Shown: piece by piece, positions 17,112 through 25,105 of the stretch | How positions within the stretch are numbered: position 1 is the stretch's first letter | Layout of the letters: each line of letters starts with the position of its first letter | Source: Bacteroidota bacterium | GTDB lineage: Bacteria; Bacteroidota; Bacteroidia; Chitinophagales; Chitinophagaceae | Length of the DNA: 64,000 nucleotides | Direction: 5' to 3' | Assembly (NCBI GenBank): GCA_018267615.1 | Contig: JAFDYD010000018.1 | Span: 186,001-250,000, forward strand | Translations under genes and position numbers: made by a program | The notes under the pieces: model-generated | Databases searched by the model: none | What the model saw: the letters and a program-made list of their open reading frames with translations, nothing else | What the model was told of the DNA's origin: nothing

Positions 17112-17236
17112 TATTTAATAATATTTTTTATTTATCTGATTTTCAATTATTTGATACTTAAAATATGAAAACCTTTTAATTGGGTTAAAAGGCGTATCCT
17201 GCAAAAAGGGCTTGGATCATTTGATTAGGGGGTATT

Positions 17237-17291
17237 AATTGCATGAATTTTTAATAAAATTTCATGCAATTGCAAAAAAAACATATTTTTG
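17237..17291 (+). promoter_or_regulatory. abiE operator and promoter
   Basis: An 11-bp inverted repeat AATTGCATGAA (17237-17247) and TTCATGCAATT (17261-17271) flanks a 13-base spacer. TATTTTTG at 17284-17291 is a good Bacteroidota -7 element. AbiEi antitoxins are known to bind inverted repeats upstream of their own gene, so this is the likely autoregulatory site. The -7 box ends only four bases before the ATG at 17296, so the mRNA may be leaderless or nearly so. Confidence 0.6.
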
Positions 17292-17295
17292 CACT

Positions 17296-17871
17296 ATGAG
17301 CAAACTGGAACAATTTAAAAAACATCTTAAACCAGGTGAGGTGTATAGGCGGAACGACCTGCAAGCTTGGTCAAGTGCTGTAGACCGTCACCTGCAACAG
17401 TTGATAAAAGATGGTACGCTTCAAAAGCTTTCCGGTGGGCTTTATTATGTGCCGAAAGAAACTACATTTGGTAAAGCACCAGCTGAGGAAAAAGAGTTAG
17501 TAAATGCCTTTTTAAAAGACAACCGTTTCCTAGTGACCTCCCCCAATGATTATAACTCGCTTGGAGTTGGTACTACTCAGCTTTACAACACTCGCCGAGT
17601 GTACAATTACAAACGTCACGGCAATTACAAATTGGGAAACCGCATGTTCCAGTTTGTGCGCAAACCTTATGTACCAGCAAATGCAACAAGGGAGTTTTTG
17701 TTAGTAGACTTAGTAAATAATATAAAACACCTGTCAGAAGATCAACCAGCATTAGTAGAAAACATAAAAAAGAAAGCAGAGAAAATGGACAAACACCGAT
17801 TGAGGCAGCTCGCCCATAATTTTGGAACTGCTGGCACCCGGAAAATACTGGCCGAAGTTTTACATCAATAA
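17296..17871 (+). CDS. AbiEi-type antitoxin (type IV toxin-antitoxin)
   Basis: 191 residues from ATG 17296; the open frame extends to 17239, but the first 19 codons overlap the operator. The N-terminal domain is a winged helix (FKKHLKPGEVYRRNDLQAWSSAVDRHLQQLIKDGTLQKLSGGLYYVPK), as in AbiEi antitoxins that repress transcription. The C-terminal part (LVTSPNDYNSLGVGTTQLYNTRRVYNY, then LLVDLVNNI) matches the DUF6088/AbiEi_C type. It lies two bases before the AbiEii-type toxin. In this system the antitoxin counters the toxin without direct binding. Confidence 0.8.
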   Translation: MSKLEQFKKHLKPGEVYRRNDLQAWSSAVDRHLQQLIKDGTLQKLSGGLYYVPKETTFGKAPAEEKELVNAFLKDNRFLVTSPNDYNSLGVGTTQLYNTRRVYNYKRHGNYKLGNRMFQFVRKPYVPANATREFLLVDLVNNIKHLSEDQPALVENIKKKAEKMDKHRLRQLAHNFGTAGTRKILAEVLHQ

Positions 17872-17873
17872 AT

Positions 17874-18830
17874 ATGAGCGCGATTTACTTACATGAACAT
17901 AAAGATTTTTCTGATCTGCTCCGCATCATTGAGGAGGAAACAGGCATTCTGGCTGGGTTGGTCGAAAAAGATTACTGGATAATGCATGTACTGTATGGCC
18001 TCAAAAAACAAGGATATGATTTCCAACTAAAGGGCGGCACTTCCTTATCAAAAGGCTTCGGCCTGATCGATCGTTTTTCCGAAGATATCGATATCCATAT
18101 CAATCCCCCAACTTCACTAGACATTAATGAAAATCCTAAAAATACAAACGAGAACAACATAAAGAAGAAAAGAGAATATTACGATTCTTTATCCAAAGAA
18201 ATAAAAATTGAAGGCATAACGGGGGCGGAACGGGACACAGCATTTGACGATCTTAAAAAATACAACAGCGGGGGCATCAGGTTACATTACCAGAAGGTGA
18301 CAGATGCAATTGAAGGTCTGAAAGAAGGTATCCTACTTGAAGTTGGCTTTGATACTGTTACACCAAACATACCTGTAACTATTAGTTCATGGGCATTTGA
18401 AAAAGCCAAGAGCATTGCTGACCTAGAAATAATTGATAACAGGGCCGTTGATATCTCGTGTTATGACCAGAGATATACATTCGTGGAAAAACTGCAAACC
18501 ATCTCCACCAAATTAAGAAGAGAAATGACAACTGGTACAGTTGCCACCAATTACATGCGTCAATATTACGATGTGTACTCATTGCTCGGCGATAAAAAAG
18601 TGACGGATTTTATTGGAACGGAAGAATATCAAAATCATAAGAAATTGCGGTTCCCAACAGAAGATTTCGAACTTCCAGTCAACCAAAATCAGGCGTTTTT
18701 GTTGGAAGACGCTGATATCCGTAAAAGACTACAAAAACGCTATGAGGCGTCAAAGAATTTATACTACAAAGGGCAACCTCCTTTCGAGGAAATTATGAAC
18801 CGTATTAAGGAATATCTTGATAAATTGTAG
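17874..18830 (+). CDS. AbiEii-type nucleotidyltransferase toxin
   Basis: 318 residues with the AbiEii/AbiGii toxin signature: LVEKDYWIMHVLYGL, then the nucleotidyltransferase core KGGTSLSKGFGLIDRFSEDIDIHI (GGTSLSK...SEDIDI with two Asp for metal binding). A later VEKLQTISTKLR and YMRQYYDVYSLL helix are also typical. Relatives add nucleotides to tRNA acceptor ends or otherwise stop translation during phage infection. It is co-transcribed with the antitoxin, starting two bases after its stop. Confidence 0.88.
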   Translation: MSAIYLHEHKDFSDLLRIIEEETGILAGLVEKDYWIMHVLYGLKKQGYDFQLKGGTSLSKGFGLIDRFSEDIDIHINPPTSLDINENPKNTNENNIKKKREYYDSLSKEIKIEGITGAERDTAFDDLKKYNSGGIRLHYQKVTDAIEGLKEGILLEVGFDTVTPNIPVTISSWAFEKAKSIADLEIIDNRAVDISCYDQRYTFVEKLQTISTKLRREMTTGTVATNYMRQYYDVYSLLGDKKVTDFIGTEEYQNHKKLRFPTEDFELPVNQNQAFLLEDADIRKRLQKRYEASKNLYYKGQPPFEEIMNRIKEYLDKL

Positions 18831-18841
18831 CTCTCTAAATG

Positions 18842-18857
18842 CGTTTATGCATAAACG
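18842..18857. repeat. 16-bp perfect palindrome between abiEii-like and DUF3800 genes
   Basis: CGTTTATGCATAAACG is fully self-complementary and has no T-run after it. It could be an operator for the next gene rather than a terminator. Confidence 0.45.
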
Positions 18858-18960
18858 TTATATATATTGGCACTGCGTAATTTGAAACATTTTATCTGCC
18901 TGACCAAATTGCTTTTATACGAAAAAATTAAAATTCTCGATATTGACAAAATTTAAAGAT

Positions 18961-20028
18961 ATGATCTATTTTGATGAGGCAGGCAACTCCGGCGGAAATC
19001 TGTTAGATGAAACTCAACCGACCTATATATTATTATCTCATAATTATTCCGACGACGAGGCTCAAGAAATCCTTTCGCCGTTGTTATCAATTAGCAAAGC
19101 TTCCGAATTGCATTTTACCCGTTTAAAAAAATATTCAAAATCAAGAGAAGCAATATTGCGATGCATCAACCATAAGTTGATTGAAAAAGAGAGAATATTT
19201 CATTTTGTGGCCCATAAGAAATTTATGATAGTAATTCATATTGTTGATCAGCTATTTGAACTTGTAATGCACGCAATGGGAGAAGACATTTATAAAGGTG
19301 GCGCAAATTTAGCCACTGCAAATTTATTATACATTATGGGCAATAATGCCTGGGACAAAAAGCTGTTTGATATAATGTGCAATTTATTTGTTAAATGGAT
19401 GCGTTCTAATTTAATTACTGATTGTATAACTTTTTACGATGCTGTCGCTGCACTTTATTTTAGTGTGAAAACTGAAAACGAAAAGATGCTTCTCTATCCT
19501 ATTCTGGCAAGCAAACCATTTGTAAACCAAATAATGGAGTCACATGACAAATATCGGTTAGATGCAACTTTAAGTTGTTTTAATGCTCATTGTCATTTTT
19601 GGGCAGCCATTTATGAAAAACCCTTTGATATCGTTTTTGACAATTCAAAACAAATAGATTATTGGAAGGATTTGATAGATTTTCTAACCAACTCCGTTCC
19701 AGAGAAAGAAGTGGGATACGGGTCAAGGAAACATAAATATCCATTACTTATTAATAGTCTTCAAATGCAAAATAGCAAAGAGTCGATCGAAGTGCAATTA
19801 GCCGATGTATTAGCCTCTTCGCTAAATTTCAATTATAGTGAAATGGCGAGAGGTCCCCAAGATTCCTTTAGTAAGCAAATAGATGAAAGCGCTTTAATTT
19901 ATTCAAGCCATAATTCAATGTGGCCGGGTACTGAAGTAACACCAGAAGCACTGCTTATGACGGACGAAGAAGGAATCAATCCGTTGGACTTCATTGCATA
20001 TCATGCGATGAAGCAAAATGAGAAGTGA
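18961..20028 (+). CDS. DUF3800-family protein
   Basis: 355 residues from ATG 18961; a TTG at 18943 is in frame, but DUF3800 proteins start directly with the motif seen here, MIYFDEAGNSGG. The early D in YFDEAGN, the central FDN, and the late EVQLADVLAS helix are hallmarks of DUF3800, thought to have an RNase-H-like fold. Family members occur often in phages and defence islands, and their activity is not established. It stands alone downstream of the AbiE-like pair, with its own intergenic region. Confidence 0.75.
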   Translation: MIYFDEAGNSGGNLLDETQPTYILLSHNYSDDEAQEILSPLLSISKASELHFTRLKKYSKSREAILRCINHKLIEKERIFHFVAHKKFMIVIHIVDQLFELVMHAMGEDIYKGGANLATANLLYIMGNNAWDKKLFDIMCNLFVKWMRSNLITDCITFYDAVAALYFSVKTENEKMLLYPILASKPFVNQIMESHDKYRLDATLSCFNAHCHFWAAIYEKPFDIVFDNSKQIDYWKDLIDFLTNSVPEKEVGYGSRKHKYPLLINSLQMQNSKESIEVQLADVLASSLNFNYSEMARGPQDSFSKQIDESALIYSSHNSMWPGTEVTPEALLMTDEEGINPLDFIAYHAMKQNEK

Positions 20029-20170
20029 ATCGAACTCTTCCCTTGCTATTTTAGCAAAAATAACTTTTGATCATCTTGCTTTCACAATGATTTATATTTC
20101 AAAATCACAATTGCCGTTCTCTTTTGTAATTAATTACGCATTCATTAGTTCGTGACCTGGGCAATGAAAC

Positions 20171-20704
20171 TCATTCCATTTTTACAATCAAGTTAGCCGT
20201 ATCTGGATCATTGATGATTCTTTCCATTTCGGCATAGATAATATCATTCACTTCTTTTTTTATTTGCAAATAAGTTTTCCTGATCACTTCATTTTCTATA
20301 TTGCTGATTGCAGGGATATTTTTATAGTTGGTTCGTTCCTTTTTTAAAGTGTTGCGATCATTTGATATTTTGCAGTGAAAAGATTTTAATTCGATCTCGC
20401 CCAACGAGTCATCAGCAACCATTCCAACGAATTCCCTGGATGACAACAATGCAATTTTTGATCGCGGAATCCATTTGCAGTGAATGGCTGACTGACGTAT
20501 CAGAGCTATTGATAAAACCTCGTTCCACAAAGTGTCTCCGCACTCGTCCCATGCATAACTAAAATCAATTAAAAGTAAAATTATACTTCTCTTATATAAA
20601 TTTCTCTCTCGTGCGGACTTTATGTTCCTAGCTACCCAGCTTGCGATTATCCCTAGACGAAAAACGAATATTGTTATCAAAAATAGATGCAGTAATATTT
20701 GCAT
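20171..20704 (-). CDS. Membrane-anchored hypothetical protein
   Basis: 177 residues, not recognised. An N-terminal hydrophobic segment (ILLHLFLITIFVFRLGIIASWVA) would anchor it in the membrane, followed by a cytoplasmic helical domain with FSYAWDECGDTLWNEVLSIALIRQSA and a Lys/Asn-rich C-terminus (IRKTYLQIKKEVNDIIYAEMERII). No neighbour is closely spaced, so it appears to be monocistronic. It could also start at an internal Met. Confidence 0.5.
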   Translation of the reverse strand: MQILLHLFLITIFVFRLGIIASWVARNIKSARERNLYKRSIILLLIDFSYAWDECGDTLWNEVLSIALIRQSAIHCKWIPRSKIALLSSREFVGMVADDSLGEIELKSFHCKISNDRNTLKKERTNYKNIPAISNIENEVIRKTYLQIKKEVNDIIYAEMERIINDPDTANLIVKME

Positions 20705-20762
20705 CTACACCAAAATTTTTTAAAGTAGTCAATAAGGGCTTGCATTGTCCCGCAAACGTTGA

Positions 20763-20882
20763 AATGCGTTAAAAGTAAATTTAACGGATGATAATTACGA
20801 TGAATTTGAAGAACAATTTGCCGATAATAGAACGCGCACAGGAATTGATAATATCGAATTTGAAATTCCGGCAGTCTATTGA
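20763..20882 (+). pseudogene. Remnant of the 3' end of a gene
   Basis: An open frame of 39 codons without a start follows an in-frame stop and ends NIEFEIPAVY before TGA. Its acidic, protein-like composition (DDNYDEFEEQF) suggests the tail of a decayed gene. It overlaps the end of the YodC-like gene on the other strand. It could be chance. Confidence 0.3.
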
Positions 20883-21061
20883 ACTTTCTTTAGTGCGGCA
20901 ACATAGATTTGCATTGACTTAATTTCCTGACTCGTTTCCGCAAAGTAGCAGACAGCAATCTTACCATATGCAGGTCTATTTTCAAATGCTCCGACAGTCA
21001 TCTTCAAACTCCCGGACTTTAGCTGAACGACATCACCTTCCTTTATTTCATCTTCTGGCAT
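20876..21061 (-). CDS. YodC-like small protein (DUF2158)
   Basis: 61 residues from ATG 21061, starting MPEDEIKEGDVVQLKSGSLKMTV. The GD-x-V-x-LKSG...MTV opening and the later Y-G-K-I-A-V-C-Y-F strand are the DUF2158/YodC pattern. A longer frame to 21154 would add a hydrophobic leader and is less likely. Homologues are small cytoplasmic proteins of unknown role, common in mobile elements. Confidence 0.7.
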   Translation of the reverse strand: MPEDEIKEGDVVQLKSGSLKMTVGAFENRPAYGKIAVCYFAETSQEIKSMQIYVAALKKVQ

Positions 21062-21336
21062 TTCATAAATTTTAGAATACAAATATAAAAGCGTTACGAC
21101 AAAAATAAGAATACATGTACTCACGCATCGGTCGAAATGCAAAGCTATATCCACTGAGCGACCGCAACAACAACAATTTCCCTATATATAAACTCTTACC
21201 TCAATACAATTAATAAAATATCAAAGTAACTTTCTTTGACTAATAATAACCTCAAGCCTTTAAGTATAAGTTATGCCCAAGCTTAAGATAGGTGACTGCA
21301 TAAGATACAAAAATGGAGCGGCAATATTGATTTGGT

Positions 21337-21570
21337 TTAATCGAAATCAAAGAACTCGGATAGATTAAGTTTAAGAGCTTTGGCTATCGCAGAGATGTGG
21401 CTGACGGAACAATTTACTTCAGCGTATTCAATTCGTTGTACTTGCTTTACTTCGAAATCGCATTTAAATGCAAGTTCCTTCTGGGTTAAATTCTGCTCCT
21501 TTCGAAGTTGCTTAATTCTTCGACCAATCCTATTTAAGGTCTTTTGTTCGCGGTATGATTTTGTTTTCAA
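21337..21570 (-). CDS. XRE-family helix-turn-helix regulator
   Basis: 77 residues, essentially one Cro/CI domain: IGRRIKQLRKEQNLTQKELAFKCDFEVKQVQRIEYAEVNCSVSHISAIAKALKLNLSEFFDF. A perfect 20-bp palindrome lies 33 bases upstream of its start, between it and a divergent small gene, and is its probable operator. The E-x-G-x position of the recognition turn is changed to Y-A-E-V, which is a common variation. Confidence 0.8.
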   Translation of the reverse strand: MKTKSYREQKTLNRIGRRIKQLRKEQNLTQKELAFKCDFEVKQVQRIEYAEVNCSVSHISAIAKALKLNLSEFFDFD

Positions 21571-21603
21571 GAATGTTAAGATGCGAGATATATTCGAAAA
21601 TTA

Positions 21604-21623
21604 AAACGTCATATATGACGTTT
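21604..21623. promoter_or_regulatory. 20-bp perfect palindrome, probable operator
   Basis: AAACGTCATATATGACGTTT is completely self-complementary. It lies between the divergent XRE gene (start 21570) and the small gene starting at 21666, so it probably controls one or both. Confidence 0.6.
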
Positions 21624-21665
21624 ATAAAGTTTATTATCTTATCTTTGAATGAAACGTACTGAACT

Positions 21666-21884
21666 ATGGATACACTTTCGCTTGCAGAACAATTCCTCAA
21701 CAAACAATATAACAATGTGAAGTATATGTTTTGCATTAGTGATAACAGGCATGAAGCGCAATTTTTTAAAGCTGATGACAAAGTTGGAAATCCCGTTATA
21801 AAAATGCTTGTTTTCACTAATCGCCTGCAGGAAACCACTATGTACGATATAAAACCAGAAAAGACATTTTCTCTATCACAATAG
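21666..21884 (+). CDS. Small hypothetical protein divergent from the XRE gene
   Basis: 72 residues: MDTLSLAEQFLNKQYNNVKYMF, then CISDNRHEAQFFKADDKVGNPVIKMLVF. Not recognised. No signal peptide or membrane span is present. The position opposite the regulator with a shared operator and the terminator after it (21950-21978) support a real transcription unit. Confidence 0.45.
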   Translation: MDTLSLAEQFLNKQYNNVKYMFCISDNRHEAQFFKADDKVGNPVIKMLVFTNRLQETTMYDIKPEKTFSLSQ

Positions 21885-21949
21885 CGTTTGGTTCGTTCAT
21901 TTCAGAATTTCTCTTAGAGTCTTGAGGGATGACGCCATATAAAAAGGTA

Positions 21950-21978
21950 GATAAACGAGATTGACCATCTCGTTTATC
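21950..21978 (+). terminator. Terminator hairpin
   Basis: A perfect 12-bp stem GATAAACGAGAT/ATCTCGTTTATC around a five-base loop, followed by TTTATT. It would end the small plus-strand gene at 21666-21884. Confidence 0.65.
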
Positions 21979-22078
21979 TTTATTAACTATACTAATGACA
22001 TTGATCAACACGATAAGAAAACGAGAAAAAGATAGCGATCAGATATTTTACAGTTCGAGTCTAACCAAGCTTCCATCT

Positions 22079-23296
22079 TTAAAGTTGCAAGTTGTCAAAA
22101 TTAACGTTTCGTGTCCCTTCAATGACATCTCGAATATTTACTTCATAATAGGAATTAGTCGTCTCCTCTCTTTCGTGCCCCATCATTTTTGAAACAATTG
22201 GCCGCTCTGCTCCAAACCGTATGTATAATTGCGAATTCGTATTCCTAGCGAGTTTGTTATACATATTTCTTTCCCATCCCAATTGTTCTGCAATCAATTT
22301 AAGTCTCCGGTTATATACTTGGTTATACATAAAATATTTTCTGTCGAGCAGAAATTTATCCTTGGAATTCTTGCACTCATATTTTCGAATAAGATCAATC
22401 GCATTGGGAAACTTCCACAATGGAACGATGGCGAGGTTACCGTTTTTAGACCGCGACGCATTTAAATAATAACCATGCTGCGGATCTTTTTTAAGATCCG
22501 CTTTTAGGAGTTCTTTCAAATCGTTATAATAAAACCCGGTGTAGATCTGCAGCATGAAAAGATCTCTATCTCTTTCAAGTGATTTTGCCTTTTCAGAAAA
22601 TTTAAAATTTTTGAGTGCCTGTATTTCCTCAATTTCAAGGTGATCTTTCTTTGGTTTACCAATTTTGATATGAACATCTTCAAAAATTGATTCCTGGTGC
22701 GCCTTTGTTATGTGTCCGTCTTTTCGGGCCCAATTAATAACTTTTTTTAGCACGTTGAAATAACTGTTGATAGTTGAACCCGCGAGATGACCTTCGTTCT
22801 CACAATATTTTTTGAAACGCAGGAAAAGATCCTCCGATAAATCATTAAAAGTAATTGAGGCGTTAAAGCGATTTAAAATTGCCTGGCAGGATCGATATCT
22901 TTTCAGAGTTGCTAACTCGAGACTCTCGGGCGTGTCCTTAATGATGTCGGTGAAATATTCGTTGAACAAATTTGTGTTGTGCGTTTTTTGAAGTTCTTTT
23001 AGAACCAGTGGAAACGTCACGCTTTTTTTATTTGCGAAACAACGCCTGACCAAATCATTAAACATTTCAATTTTTTCTTTTATCGTATTATTAATTTCAA
23101 ACGCAAACGGATGTGTATTTTTTATCCAGGAATATTCTTTTCCACTCCATTGATCAAGTTTAATTTTTTGTGGAAGTTCGATAGGAAAATATCTGCTGAT
23201 TCGATCAATCGTGATGCGAAGATGAATTGGATAAGTTTTAGAAGTTCGAATCTTATTTCGCCAATTAAGGACAGGTTTACAAGTAGGCGTAAGCAT
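22079..23296 (-). CDS. Tyrosine recombinase, integrase of the island
   Basis: 405 residues with the usual Bacteroidota order: arm-binding domain (residues 10-60, with YPIHLRITIDRISRYFPI), SAM-like core-binding domain (about 100-210) and catalytic domain (220-400). The catalytic part has IYTGFYYNDLKEL, where the first catalytic Arg of TGxR is Tyr. It also has KLARNTNSQLYIRFGAERPIV, in which the His of HxxR is Lys but Arg is kept, then MMGHEREETTNSYYEV with the His and the nucleophile Tyr. IntDOT of CTnDOT also lacks the first Arg, so the enzyme may still work. It points away from tRNA-Gln(TTG), 165 bases off, which is the standard site for an integrase next to its attachment site. Confidence 0.88.
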   Translation of the reverse strand: MLTPTCKPVLNWRNKIRTSKTYPIHLRITIDRISRYFPIELPQKIKLDQWSGKEYSWIKNTHPFAFEINNTIKEKIEMFNDLVRRCFANKKSVTFPLVLKELQKTHNTNLFNEYFTDIIKDTPESLELATLKRYRSCQAILNRFNASITFNDLSEDLFLRFKKYCENEGHLAGSTINSYFNVLKKVINWARKDGHITKAHQESIFEDVHIKIGKPKKDHLEIEEIQALKNFKFSEKAKSLERDRDLFMLQIYTGFYYNDLKELLKADLKKDPQHGYYLNASRSKNGNLAIVPLWKFPNAIDLIRKYECKNSKDKFLLDRKYFMYNQVYNRRLKLIAEQLGWERNMYNKLARNTNSQLYIRFGAERPIVSKMMGHEREETTNSYYEVNIRDVIEGTRNVNFDNLQL

Positions 23297-23315
23297 ACCC
23301 TAAAGATACGAATAG

Positions 23316-23351
23316 GTGTAAAACAAAGCGTAAAACAAAGTGTAAAACATT
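23316..23351. repeat. Three tandem 12-bp repeats, possible integrase arm sites
   Basis: GTGTAAAACAAA, GCGTAAAACAAA and GTGTAAAACATT follow one another exactly at 12-bp spacing, between the integrase start and tRNA-Gln. Direct repeats here are typical of arm-type sites bound by the integrase N-terminal domain near the attachment site. Confidence 0.5.
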
Positions 23352-23392
23352 TTGCAAAATCTAACCAAATCAAACAGAAGTCAAAAAATGCA

Positions 23393-23427
23393 AAAACCCG
23401 CTGTAGGACTAGCTTACAGCGGGTTTT
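23393..23427 (-). terminator. Terminator of tRNA-Gln
   Basis: A 13-bp stem AAAACCCGCTGTA (23393-23405) pairs with TACAGCGGGTTTT (23415-23427). Read on the minus strand, it is followed by a T-rich run, and it lies 34 bases after the tRNA 3' end. It works in either direction. Confidence 0.75.
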
Positions 23428-23460
23428 GAGTTTTGTTAGGCTTGGTTTCGTTTGGCCTTT

Positions 23461-23531
23461 TGTTGTCCCACGAGGATTCGAACCTCGACAAACAGAACCA
23501 AAATCTGTCGTACTACCATTATACTATGGGA
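23461..23531 (-). tRNA. tRNA-Gln (anticodon TTG)
   Basis: Read on the minus strand, a 7-bp acceptor TGTCCCA/TGGGACA, anticodon stem ACAGA/TCTGT with loop TTTTGGT (anticodon TTG), and T-arm with TTCGAAT give a complete cloverleaf. CCA is not encoded. The 3' end faces the integrase, so this gene is the likely attachment site of the island. Confidence 0.93.
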
Positions 23532-23724
23532 CAGTCCTGATAAAGGGTGCAAAAATAAGGTCTGAACGCATAATGACAAAATCGAATTACTTACATTCAA
23601 AGGTTCCGTTTGTGCTTTACCGTAATTAAATTTATTTTGAATATGCGGTCCTCTACTCACTTAAATTTTCCGGAGCACCAAATTCTTATCAAAGAATCAT
23701 AAATTACAAGCGATTTAAACTGAG

Positions 23725-25077
23725 ATGACTTCTACTACCGTCGCTTTAAAAAGAAAAATAAGTTTAATTCAGGCTACCAGTATCAACATGATTGATATGG
23801 CCGGCATTGGGCCATTTGTAGTAATCTATCTCGTCATACAAATTTCAGCAGGACCTCATTTTTTATATGCATGGTTTCTCGGCGCATTATTATCTTTTGC
23901 AGATGCCCTGATATGGAGCGAACTCGGCGCCGCATATCCGATGGCAGGAGGAAGTTATAATTTTCTAAAGATTGCTTACGGAAAAGAAAAAGGGGGAAAA
24001 TTATTTTCCTTTCTCTATGTGTGGCAAACGATGATCCAGGCGCCATTGGTGATGGCATCTGCTGCAATCGGATTTTCTGAATATCTAAGTTTTTTTGTTC
24101 CGCTGAGTCCGGCGATTTCAAAAATTATCTCCGGATCACTCATCATACTTGTTGTTATCGCTCTATACAGAAAAATTGAAGAGATCGGGAAAATCAGTAT
24201 CGCATTATGGATAAGTATGATTACTATTTTCTCATGGATTATTATTGGCGGCATCATGCACGGGAACATGCTTGAGCCGTTAAAACACATCAATGAAAAT
24301 ATTCAAATCAATCAATTGTTTTTTGTCGCCTTGGGACAATCGACCGTTAAAACTATTTACACTTACCTAGGCTATTATAATATTTGTCAGCTCGGTGGCG
24401 AGATCGTAAATCCTGAAAAAAATATTCCGAAAAGCATGCTGATTTCTGTTGCAGGTATCTCGGTGCTTTATATTGCAACCAACCTAAGTATAACAAGTGT
24501 CATTCCCTGGCAATCCGCCATGAAAAATAAATATATCGCGAGTGAATTCATCAAATCCATATCCGGCAATCACGCAGCAAATATTGGCACCGTCATCATT
24601 TTATTAGTTGCATTTGCTTCTTTATTCTCAGCCACTTTGGGATATAGTCGTGTTCCTTACGCAGCAGCGAAAGATGGTGCATTTTTCCCGGTGTTTTCCA
24701 GGTTACATCCCACAAAAAATTTTCCATACGTATCACTTCTATTTTTAGGCGGCGTAGCTTTTGTATTCAGTCTGCTGTTTAAAATGAAACATGTTATCGA
24801 CGGTATCCTTGCCATGCGCATACTCGTGCAATTTGTAGCGCAGGCAATTGGGGTAGTACTATTGCGAAAAAGAAATGGCACAATACGATTGCCTTTCAAA
24901 ATGTGGCTGTATCCTTTACCAGTGATTGTTTCAATACCTATATGGCTTTTTATTTTTTTCTCGACCGGCATGGCAGCCATATTTGCGGCAGTACTGATTA
25001 TTGCCGGCATCATTGTTTATTATCTGACAAAAGACTGGTGGAAAAAAGAAATTAATTTCGAATTTGAAAATAAGTAA
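23725..25077 (+). CDS. APC-superfamily amino acid permease
   Basis: 450 residues, about 12 membrane spans. The first span carries the unwound-helix motif INMIDMAGIGPFVVIY typical of APC carriers, followed by the SELGAAYPMAGGSYNFLK segment of the second and third spans. The span near 230-265 has YTYLGYYNICQLGGEIVNPEKNIPKSM, a family hallmark. It would import or exchange amino acids across the inner membrane. It is the first chromosomal gene beyond the island. GH125 follows 28 bases later, so the two may share a transcript. Confidence 0.85.
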   Translation: MTSTTVALKRKISLIQATSINMIDMAGIGPFVVIYLVIQISAGPHFLYAWFLGALLSFADALIWSELGAAYPMAGGSYNFLKIAYGKEKGGKLFSFLYVWQTMIQAPLVMASAAIGFSEYLSFFVPLSPAISKIISGSLIILVVIALYRKIEEIGKISIALWISMITIFSWIIIGGIMHGNMLEPLKHINENIQINQLFFVALGQSTVKTIYTYLGYYNICQLGGEIVNPEKNIPKSMLISVAGISVLYIATNLSITSVIPWQSAMKNKYIASEFIKSISGNHAANIGTVIILLVAFASLFSATLGYSRVPYAAAKDGAFFPVFSRLHPTKNFPYVSLLFLGGVAFVFSLLFKMKHVIDGILAMRILVQFVAQAIGVVLLRKRNGTIRLPFKMWLYPLPVIVSIPIWLFIFFSTGMAAIFAAVLIIAGIIVYYLTKDWWKKEINFEFENK

Positions 25078-25105
25078 ACGCAATTTCTAAAAAGCAATCA
25101 TCCAT

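Noticed and set aside
11736..17236. CRISPR array near the Cas4-like gene
   Set aside because: No repeated spacer units are present in this region or elsewhere in the window; the nuclease belongs to the Argonaute operon.
23111..23629. 172-codon plus-strand open frame across integrase start and tRNA-Gln
   Set aside because: It reads the antisense of the integrase and of the tRNA; no protein-like sequence.
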